DNA of 37,705 bases from DASXAQ01 sp036406615 (GTDB taxonomy: Bacteria > Actinomycetota > UBA4738). The notes under the pieces were generated by a model. The model worked only from the letters and a program-made list of their open reading frames with translations. It did no database searches and was not told where the DNA came from. Positions 31,499-37,705 of the stretch are shown in pieces. The stretch is taken from assembly GCA_036406615.1 (NCBI GenBank), contig DASXAQ010000092.1, positions 1 to 37,705 of the forward strand, written 5' to 3'. The stretch's first letter is position 1. The number at the start of each line of letters is the position of its first letter. The translations under genes were made by a program, and so were the position numbers.

Positions 31499-34145
31499 GG
31501 CGCATCAACTCCCCGACGTTGGTCCGGTCGGCCTGGCGCTGAACCAGCCACGAGCCGCCCCACGCGGCTGTCACCAGCGCCACGGCCGTGGCCGCGAGCA
31601 ACCCGAGCGGAAGCCGGAGCAGCGGGCCGGGCGGCAGTGCCGGCAGTGGATCAAGCCGACGATACACGAGCAACGCGGCCAGGCCCGCCAGGCATCCGCC
31701 GATCGCGAGCGCGCACAGCAGCATGCCGGAAAGCTCGAAGGCGATGGAGCGCCGATGCGCGCGCCTCGTGAGCCCCATCCGCCGGCCGAGCACGTACGCG
31801 ACCTCCTCCGTCCGCTGCCGCGCCTGCAAATACAGAAGCAGGCTCACGAGGGACAGGAGCCCGGCGAGCAGCCCGAGCGCCGCGAGGAACTGGAACGTCC
31901 AGGACAGGGCCAGGAACGACGGCGCGGATTCGACCTGCGTGGCCGTCACCACGCGTCCGGCCGCGACGTTCGCCGAGCGAAGCTCGGTCAGCAACGGCGC
32001 CGGGTCCGTGTTCGACCAGAGCTCGCGCCGAACACTCAACCCGGTCAGCGACACGCCCGCGCGGTTCGCCGCGGCGCGCAGATCGGGCTCGCGAACGATC
32101 AGCAATGGACGCTTCCCGCGCGTGCCGGGGAAGGTGCCGGCGCGTCCGACCACCTGGATGGGGACGGGAGCCTCGAACAGGCTGAGCGTGGAGCCCCCCG
32201 GCACGCCGCCACCGGCCACGATCACCGGCAAGCGCCCTGGCGTGGAGCGATCGAGGGCGGCAAGCAGCGAGGTGAGGCTCGACGTGGCGAACCGCGGGTC
32301 CCAGAAGGCTTGCCGCGCGAACGTTTCCGGATCGATCGCCAGCAGGTCCACCGTGGTTCCCGCCGGCTCCGCTTGTTGGCCGATCACGCGCAGCACCGCG
32401 GCGGCGACGCTGCCGGCCGGTGCGGCCGTTCCCGGGGCGACGCCGACGGCGGTTCGGCTCCCGACCTGCACCAGCGCCTTCTCGCGGGCCGTGCCGGCCA
32501 CCGAGGCGGCGACCGTTCCCGCGTACGCCAGGATGCCGATCGACAGCGCAGACGCCGTGACCAGCACCGCGGCGGCCCGAGGAGCCGAACCGAGCCGGCG
32601 CGCCGCGAGGAACGCGGGCACGGAGCGCCGGTCGGCCCGCGCACGACGGCGGAACGCGACTCGCTGGAGCAGTCGAACGGCCAGCCCGCCGGCGCCGGCC
32701 AGGAACAGGACCGGGAACAGCAGCATCAAGCGGTCGATGCGAACCTCGCCGCCCGGCCCGGGAGACAGGCCCGAGCCCCGCGTGACGATCTCGTACCAGG
32801 ACGCCAGCGCCAACGCCAGGACGACCGCCTCCCAGGGGGTTCGCGCGGCGATCGCCGCGCCGCGGCCCGGCACGCCCTCGAACTCGCGTGTGACCGCCGC
32901 CGCCCCCACCAGGCCGACGACGACCAACGCGACGACGAACCCGAGCAGTGCGGCGGTGGCCGCATCCTGCGCCGACGAAGCAGCGACGGATGATGACGGG
33001 CCGAACAGAGGCACCATGGCGGCCGCGGCGGCAAGCCCCACCCCCGAGCCGATCGCCACCGGGAGGACCGCCTCCACGGAGGACGTGAGCCCGTATCGCA
33101 AGGGACCGACCCCGCGGACCGCCAGCAGCGAGACCTCCGTCCGCCGACGGCGGGCCGCGTAGACGCCGGCGGATCCCACGCCGACCAGCGCGAGCAGCTG
33201 GCCCGCCAACGCGATGGATTGCACCGCACCGGTCGTGGCGGCCTGCGCCGCACTCGCCTGCGCGACGATGGCCGGCAGCGCCGTCGCCTGGAAGCTGTTG
33301 GTGAACGCGGAGCCGAGCTGCGTGGCGGGATCGGAAAGCTTCGCGACGACGGACTGCAGCGCCCGCGACGTGGCCGCCGCCTCGGGCAGGGTCTTTCCGT
33401 TCGCGTCGATCGGGTACTCCCAGTTCACTTGCTCCGAGCTGTCCAGCGCGCCGTCGATGCGTTGGATGGTGGCGGCGTCGGAGATGACCAGGGGCGCCGG
33501 CGCGTGGTCGACCCCGCCGGCCGCGCCGCGGATGAGCCCGCCGAGCGGCGCCCAGAAGTCCGACAGGTCCTCGCCGGCGAAGTCGTGGAAGACACCCGCG
33601 ATCGGCACCGTGATCGACCGGTCGGCCGCCGACAGCGCAAGTGAGTCGCCGGGCCCCAGGCCCGTCTGGCCCGCCGTGATGTCGCTGATCCACACGCCGC
33701 CGGTTTGGCCTCCTCGGGCGACGACGCGCACGTGGCTCAGGGCGCCGGTTCGCGCCAGGGGCCGAACGACCGGCTGGCTCGCGCCGCAGGTCGCGCCCGG
33801 GCGCGCGGCGCACACCGCGGAGCCCGTGACCGACAACACCATGGGCCCGAGGCCGCCCACCGGCCGGACCGCCTGGTCGAGCTGTCGGTTGCGAAACGCC
33901 AGCAGGACGGGGTCGGCCTGGCCGGAGTCGGCGACGCTGAGCGCGGGCGTCCCCCCCGACCGTGACAGCGCCGACGCGAATGCGGCGCTGCCGGCGGAGG
34001 ACAGGAACAGGGGGGCTGCGGCCCCCGCGAGCGCGAGCAGGGCCGCCGCCAGCGTCATCGCCAGGAGCAGCGACGGGAAGCGCAGTAGCTGGAACGGCCG
34101 GCGCGCAAGCCGCGACGCGACCCGCCCCACCCCTCGGACGCGCAC
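31488..34145 (-). CDS. Long FtsX/MacB-type ABC permease, paralogue A
   Basis: Membrane protein of 885 aa with the same plan as the permease at 27655-30399: helix 1 LLLAMTLAAALLALAGAAAPLF, a first external domain, FtsX-type helices with SLLAVRGVGPLRYGL, middle helices (VVLALALASWYEIV, LMLLFPVLFLAGAGGLAV), a second external domain, then LLYLQARQRTEEVAYVLGRRMGL and two final helices. It ends NVGELMRLAS. The GTG at 34145 directly follows the TGA of the lipoprotein gene with no gap, so it is made by re-initiation. External Cys residues (VCAARPGATCGASQ) may form a disulfide absent from the paralogue. It is expected to form a heterodimer with paralogue B. Confidence 0.92.
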   Translation of the reverse strand: MRVRGVGRVASRLARRPFQLLRFPSLLLAMTLAAALLALAGAAAPLFLSSAGSAAFASALSRSGGTPALSVADSGQADPVLLAFRNRQLDQAVRPVGGLGPMVLSVTGSAVCAARPGATCGASQPVVRPLARTGALSHVRVVARGGQTGGVWISDITAGQTGLGPGDSLALSAADRSITVPIAGVFHDFAGEDLSDFWAPLGGLIRGAAGGVDHAPAPLVISDAATIQRIDGALDSSEQVNWEYPIDANGKTLPEAAATSRALQSVVAKLSDPATQLGSAFTNSFQATALPAIVAQASAAQAATTGAVQSIALAGQLLALVGVGSAGVYAARRRRTEVSLLAVRGVGPLRYGLTSSVEAVLPVAIGSGVGLAAAAAMVPLFGPSSSVAASSAQDAATAALLGFVVALVVVGLVGAAAVTREFEGVPGRGAAIAARTPWEAVVLALALASWYEIVTRGSGLSPGPGGEVRIDRLMLLFPVLFLAGAGGLAVRLLQRVAFRRRARADRRSVPAFLAARRLGSAPRAAAVLVTASALSIGILAYAGTVAASVAGTAREKALVQVGSRTAVGVAPGTAAPAGSVAAAVLRVIGQQAEPAGTTVDLLAIDPETFARQAFWDPRFATSSLTSLLAALDRSTPGRLPVIVAGGGVPGGSTLSLFEAPVPIQVVGRAGTFPGTRGKRPLLIVREPDLRAAANRAGVSLTGLSVRRELWSNTDPAPLLTELRSANVAAGRVVTATQVESAPSFLALSWTFQFLAALGLLAGLLSLVSLLLYLQARQRTEEVAYVLGRRMGLTRRAHRRSIAFELSGMLLCALAIGGCLAGLAALLVYRRLDPLPALPPGPLLRLPLGLLAATAVALVTAAWGGSWLVQRQADRTNVGELMRLAS
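31504..31512 (-). promoter_or_regulatory. Shine-Dalgarno site inside permease A gene, deciding the TTG start of lipoprotein B
   Basis: GGAGTTGAT on the minus strand lies 5 nt before TTG 31498. Its position and sequence mirror the site before the ATPase gene at 27671. Confidence 0.6.
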
Positions 34146-35213
34146 TCAGGCGCCCCAGTCGTACAGCAGGAAGGCGCCGCCCGACGGGATGCGAGTGATC
34201 CAGTCGCCGGCGAGGTCGACGAACAGCCAGTGGTCGTCCGACCCCGAGGCGACGAGCGCGGCTCCCGATGGCGACCACAGCAGGCCGGAGAAGCCCTGCG
34301 GGTCGATCGCGACGATGCGGCGAGCGCCGGTCGTCGCGTCGGCCACCTGGACGGTGCCGCCCCCGTCAAGCAGCGGGGCGTTGAAGGCGAGCAGCCGGCC
34401 CCCCGGCTGCCACGCGAGCTCGGGCGGGCTCTGCCCGCCGAGCGACCCGGCCGTGATGGGTTGCACCGACCCGTCGGGCCGAAGCACGACGATCGCGAAC
34501 GCGCCGCTGGACGGACCGGTTCCGTCGACACGGATCGCGAGGCCCTGCGGACCCGGCGCCAGAGCGCCGATGGTGCCGTGCCGTCCGAGCTCGCCGAGCC
34601 CCGGTGTGCTCGGCTCGATCGCCCAGAGGCGGCGGACGGGGCCGCTCCCGTCGGCGGGCGCCGTCCAGACTGTGGAGCCGTCGGAGAACGTCACCGACGT
34701 GCCGTCGGGTGCGGGGGCGGCCAGGCATCCCGCCCCGAGCGACCGCCAGCGCCCCGGGTCGGCCACGGCGGTCACCAGCACGTCCCGGCACGTGGCTGCC
34801 GTGATCAGGCCACCGCCCGCGCTCGCCTGTCGCACCCCCAGGAGGGTCCGGCCGACGGGCTGCGTGGTGCCGCCGGCGTTCACCCGATACAGCCGGTCGG
34901 GCGACCGCGCATCGCTCCCGGTCGGAAGCAGGGCCAGCGCGACCGACCCCGGAGAGGCCCAGGCAGCCGCCACCGGGATGGCGTTGGGCGGCAGGCTCGC
35001 GCTTCGAACCCGGCCCGACGGGAGCGTCAGGAGGCTGACCCTCCCATCGAAGACCGAGCTGGCCGCGAGCATCCAGCCATGCAACGCCGGCTTGGCCGCC
35101 GGCGAGGGCGCCGGCGGCGCTCCGGTGCAAGCAGCAGCGACAAAGGACAGCACCATGACAGCCCCGGCCGTGATCTGCCATCGGCGCGTGCGCGCCCAAT
35201 CCCCCTTCTGCAT
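34146..35213 (-). CDS. Propeller-like lipoprotein A of the six-gene ABC operon
   Basis: Exported lipoprotein of 355 aa; the signal ends at lipobox Cys29 (FVAAAC) and is followed by a Pro/Ala linker. The mature region (about 42-355) has propeller-like units with ELAWQPGGRLLAFNAP, LLWSPSGAALVASGS and HWLFVDLAGDW. The ATG at 35213 has AAGGAA upstream. It is the first gene of the operon, ending one base before the GTG of permease A. It is paralogous to lipoprotein B, so lipoprotein and permease have been duplicated together. Such extracytoplasmic partners could sense a ligand or pass permease motion to an envelope enzyme, as FtsEX does; this is inference. No enzyme motif is seen. Confidence 0.88.
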   Translation of the reverse strand: MQKGDWARTRRWQITAGAVMVLSFVAAACTGAPPAPSPAAKPALHGWMLAASSVFDGRVSLLTLPSGRVRSASLPPNAIPVAAAWASPGSVALALLPTGSDARSPDRLYRVNAGGTTQPVGRTLLGVRQASAGGGLITAATCRDVLVTAVADPGRWRSLGAGCLAAPAPDGTSVTFSDGSTVWTAPADGSGPVRRLWAIEPSTPGLGELGRHGTIGALAPGPQGLAIRVDGTGPSSGAFAIVVLRPDGSVQPITAGSLGGQSPPELAWQPGGRLLAFNAPLLDGGGTVQVADATTGARRIVAIDPQGFSGLLWSPSGAALVASGSDDHWLFVDLAGDWITRIPSGGAFLLYDWGA

Positions 35214-35222
35214 GTCGTTCCT

Positions 35223-35228
35223 TATATA
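35223..35228 (-). promoter_or_regulatory. TATATA, weak candidate -10 box for the six-gene ABC operon
   Basis: TATATA stands out in this GC-rich DNA, 9 nt before the ATG at 35213. If it is a -10 box, the RNA would start within or after the AAGGAA ribosome site. No -35 match is seen. The 108-bp gap to the glucosidase stop holds nothing else notable. Confidence 0.25.
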
Positions 35229-35321
35229 CGGAGGCCAGTGGATTTGAGGTTCCGGGCCCCCATGTGCCGGTGACCGGCGGTCAGCGGGCGGCCCGCGCCT
35301 GGGCGTGCGGTGGCGCCGGGA

Positions 35322-37361
35322 TCAGCGCCCGGGGCCCCGGGAGACCGGCACGCGCCCGCGCGCGAAGGCGTCGATGCGTCCCCACCGGCCGGGGATGTCC
35401 AGGAGCTCGAGGTGGCCGATCCCCTCCGGGAGTGCCGGGTCCACGATCAGGTGTTCGCCGACGGGCTCCAGGCCGAGCATCGTTCTCAGCAGCAGCAGCG
35501 GGGCGCCCGTCGACCACGCCTGCGGGCTGCAGGCCGTCGGGTACTGCACCGGGTAGCCGGTCAACTCGCGCGGGTATCCGCCGAACGCCTCCGGCAGGCG
35601 TCCCGCGAAGAACTCGGCGGCATCCAGGATCCCGTTCGCGATCAGCGCTGCCTCCTCCTTGTAGCCATAGCGCCGCAATCCCCACGCGATGAACGAGTTG
35701 TCGAACGGCCACACGGTTCCCACGTGGTAGCCGATGGGGTTGTACCGCGCCTCGCCCACGGCCATGGTCCGAACGCCCCAGCCGGAGAACAGCCGCTTGC
35801 CCATGAGATGGCCAACGATCGCCTTCGCTTTGGACTTGTCGACGATCCCGCTCCACAGGAGGTGGCCGATGTTCGACGTCAGCGTGTCCACCTGGCGGCC
35901 GTCCTGGTCCAGCGCGATCGCGAAGTACTCGCCGTCCTGCACCCAGAAGTCGCGGTTGAAGCGCCGCTTGAGGTCCTCGGCCTCCTTCTCCAGCCGGTCG
36001 GCGAGCCCCGGGTCCTTCCACACCAGCCGCGCCAGCCGGGCGCCTCGCACCTTCGAGTCGTACGCGTAGCCCTGCAGCTCGCACGTCGCGCGCGGGAACC
36101 CCGGCAGGGTCCCGTCGCGATAGGAGATCGAATCCCACGAGTCCTTCCAGCACTGGTTCTCCAGGCCCGTCTTCTCGTTGCGCCGCTTGTACGAGACGTA
36201 GCCATTGCCCTGCAGGTCCGCGTACTCGTCGAGCCAGTTCAGCGCCGCGCGGGCTTCGTACTCGAGGTCGCGCACCAGCTTCTCGTCGCCCGTCCAGCGT
36301 TCGTACTCATCCAGCAGCACCACGTACAGCGCCGTGGCGTCGGCGCACCCGTAGTAGGGCGAATGCGGGCGCTCCTCGAACGCCGTCATCTCGCCGTAGC
36401 GCATCTCGTGCAGGATCCGCCCCGGATCCTCGTCGCGGAAGTCATCGATGCGCGTCCCCTGCCGCTCGCCGAGGGCGAGCAGCGTCGTCGCGGCCAGCTC
36501 AGGCGTGAACGGCAACGACTGCAGGCTGGTGAAGATGCTGTCGCGGCCGAACAGTGTCATGAACCACGGCAGGCCGGCGGCCGGCAAGGCGCGCCCCGGC
36601 AGCGTCAGCGCCTCGAAGCGAAGCGCCGCCAGGTCGACCAGGCTGCGCTGGTACGTGACCTTCAACGAATCCAGGTCGCTTTCGAGTCTGGGCGAGCGAG
36701 TCATCCATTTCTCGAGGCCCCGGGCCGTGCTGGGCCGCCGTCCCTTGCGGTCCGAGGCCGGTCTCAGGTGTTGAAACTCGGTCTGCACGGTCAATTCCAC
36801 CGACCATCGGCCGTGCGCGCCCAGATGCACGTCGAACGCCAGTCCCTGTCCGTCCACCTTCCCCGGGACGGACGCCGTGATCAGCGTCGCTCGTTCGAAC
36901 GTGTCCCGTGAATAGGTGAGCAACAGGCGGCCGTCCTCGACCCGGTTCCGGTACGAGCCCTTCTTCTTGAGCGCGTCCTTGACCTCGAACAGGTCGGCGA
37001 AGTCGCTCGCGGCATCGATGCGCACCTGCAGGTCCACGGGCTCCGCGTCGTGGTTCAGGATCGTCAGCTCCTCCGTGAACCCCTGGCCCACCGAACGACG
37101 CCGGATCACCGACAGCTTCGCGTCGACGTAGACCGTGCCGGTGCCGGGCACCAGGAAGAACCGGCTCTCGAAGTAGTGCAGGTCGTCGGTCGACAGCGCG
37201 TTCAGACGCTGCCCGTCGATCGTGAGTACCCACTTCGATAGGAACCGCGTGTCGAACGAGAACAGGCCCGTGGGGTCCGTGAGCGACGCCTCGATGTCGC
37301 CGCGGTCGTCGCTCACCACGAAGGTGTTGCCGTCGAGGATCTGCACGAGCCCGTCGCTCAT
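35322..37361 (-). CDS. Glycogen-debranching-type glycoside hydrolase (amylo-alpha-1,6-glucosidase-like)
   Basis: Protein of 679 aa with no signal peptide. Residues 1-200 form the beta-sandwich N-terminal domain of the GDE_N_bis type (FVVSDDRGDI, LFSFDTRFLSKW, VIRRRSVG). Residues about 220-660 form an (alpha/alpha)6 barrel with WFMTLFGRDSIFTSLQ near 265-278, GWGVRTM near 530 and NPIGYHVGTVWPFDNSFIA near 543-561, motifs of amylo-alpha-1,6-glucosidase/MGH1-like proteins. It probably acts on an alpha-glucan or alpha-glucoside in the cytoplasm; the exact linkage is uncertain. The ATG overlaps the stop of the SCP2-like gene (ATGA), so the two are co-translated. Confidence 0.9.
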   Translation of the reverse strand: MSDGLVQILDGNTFVVSDDRGDIEASLTDPTGLFSFDTRFLSKWVLTIDGQRLNALSTDDLHYFESRFFLVPGTGTVYVDAKLSVIRRRSVGQGFTEELTILNHDAEPVDLQVRIDAASDFADLFEVKDALKKKGSYRNRVEDGRLLLTYSRDTFERATLITASVPGKVDGQGLAFDVHLGAHGRWSVELTVQTEFQHLRPASDRKGRRPSTARGLEKWMTRSPRLESDLDSLKVTYQRSLVDLAALRFEALTLPGRALPAAGLPWFMTLFGRDSIFTSLQSLPFTPELAATTLLALGERQGTRIDDFRDEDPGRILHEMRYGEMTAFEERPHSPYYGCADATALYVVLLDEYERWTGDEKLVRDLEYEARAALNWLDEYADLQGNGYVSYKRRNEKTGLENQCWKDSWDSISYRDGTLPGFPRATCELQGYAYDSKVRGARLARLVWKDPGLADRLEKEAEDLKRRFNRDFWVQDGEYFAIALDQDGRQVDTLTSNIGHLLWSGIVDKSKAKAIVGHLMGKRLFSGWGVRTMAVGEARYNPIGYHVGTVWPFDNSFIAWGLRRYGYKEEAALIANGILDAAEFFAGRLPEAFGGYPRELTGYPVQYPTACSPQAWSTGAPLLLLRTMLGLEPVGEHLIVDPALPEGIGHLELLDIPGRWGRIDAFARGRVPVSRGPGR

Positions 37362-37705
37362 CCTCGGCTCCTTCCGCTACGGGGGCGCGCGGTCGACTCG
37401 GTCGCCGAGAGGCCGGGCAGGATCCGGCGGAAGAGGACGAGGAGACGCCAGTCGCCCTCGATCGAGAGCGTTCCGCGCAGCACCGCGGCGACGGCGCTCG
37501 CCTGGCCGCTCGCGAGCCTGTCGAAGACGGCTCTGCTCGCGCGGATCGTGCAGTCGGCTTCGTCGCCGGAACGCGAGACCGCGACGTCGCCCTTGTGGAT
37601 CCGGACGAACCAGTGCACGGTCGTCCTGCCGTTCGCGATGTCGAAACGCAGGCTTCCGCTCGCGTTCTCGAGTCGCGGCTGGTGTCCGTGCTCCGCGAGC
37701 TCCTC
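37358..37705 (-). CDS. SCP2 sterol-transfer-like domain protein (5' partial)
   Basis: The frame is open to the window edge, so the start lies outside; a GTG at 37618 is internal. The visible 115 residues read like the second half of an SCP2 fold: SLRFDIANGRTTVHWFVRIHKGDV, then EADCTIRASRAVFDRLASG and GTLSIEGDWRLLVLFRRILPG, followed by an Arg/Ser-rich tail. SCP2 folds bind lipids or other hydrophobic ligands; in bacteria many are stand-alone and of unknown role. The coupling to a glucosidase gene by ATGA overlap is unusual. Confidence 0.8.
   Translation of the reverse strand, partial: EELAEHGHQPRLENASGSLRFDIANGRTTVHWFVRIHKGDVAVSRSGDEADCTIRASRAVFDRLASGQASAVAAVLRGTLSIEGDWRLLVLFRRILPGLSATESTARPRSGRSRG

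Noticed and set aside
1..37705. CRISPR arrays, tRNA or rRNA genes, insertion sequences, prophage or integration sites
   Set aside because: I scanned for direct repeats with spacers, tRNA-like cloverleaf ends, transposase motifs and integrase motifs and saw none. Gene order and composition are even throughout.

Overview
The window is a GC-rich (roughly 70 percent by eye), densely coded stretch with many GTG and TTG starts, TAnnnT-type -10 boxes, Tat and lipoprotein signals, a PcaR/PobR-type IclR regulator and an SCP2-like protein next to an actinobacterial-type glycogen debranching protein. This fits an Actinomycetota chromosome, perhaps a deep soil lineage such as Thermoleophilia or a relative. 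The lineage is inference. I see no tRNA, rRNA, CRISPR array, insertion sequence, integrase or phage gene, so it reads as ordinary chromosome. Both ends cut through genes.

Plus strand, 1-8738: the 3' part of an IclR regulator, then a consensus promoter (TTGACA-18-TACAGT) and a complete branched-chain-type ABC importer (Tat lipoprotein binding protein, LivG, LivF, LivH, LivM). Next come a secreted DUF11 surface protein and an L,D-transpeptidase with overlapping stop and start codons. Minus strand, 8743-10497: a small Cys-rich protein and an amidase-signature hydrolase. Plus strand, 10650-13467: a secreted PGRP amidase / FlgD-Ig / PD40 propeller protein and a small four-helix membrane protein.

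Minus strand, 13424-20391: an orphan protein with an Ada-like CxxC motif, a membrane-anchored TolB-like propeller, a secreted PQQ-like propeller, a TMEM175-type channel, an orphan family-5 peptide-binding lipoprotein and a second PQQ-like propeller. Plus strand, 20520-26023: an APC amino-acid permease, then a tight operon of metallophosphoesterase, nucleotidyltransferase-fold protein, acetylpolyamine-type deacetylase and N-carbamoylputrescine amidase-type nitrilase. The last two suggest polyamine breakdown.

Minus strand, 26107-35213: six genes with every junction touching or overlapping. The order is lipoprotein, long FtsX-type permease, paralogous lipoprotein, paralogous permease, ATPase with an AbrB-like tail, and a second ATPase. 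This looks like a two-permease type VII ABC machine with two dedicated extracytoplasmic propeller lipoproteins, made by tandem duplication of a lipoprotein-permease unit. It is the best candidate here for an undescribed system. Minus strand, 35322-37705: a glycogen-debranching-type glucosidase coupled to an SCP2-like protein that runs off the window.

A theme of the region is the cell envelope: six propeller-type extracytoplasmic proteins, two peptidoglycan-active enzymes and several binding lipoproteins.
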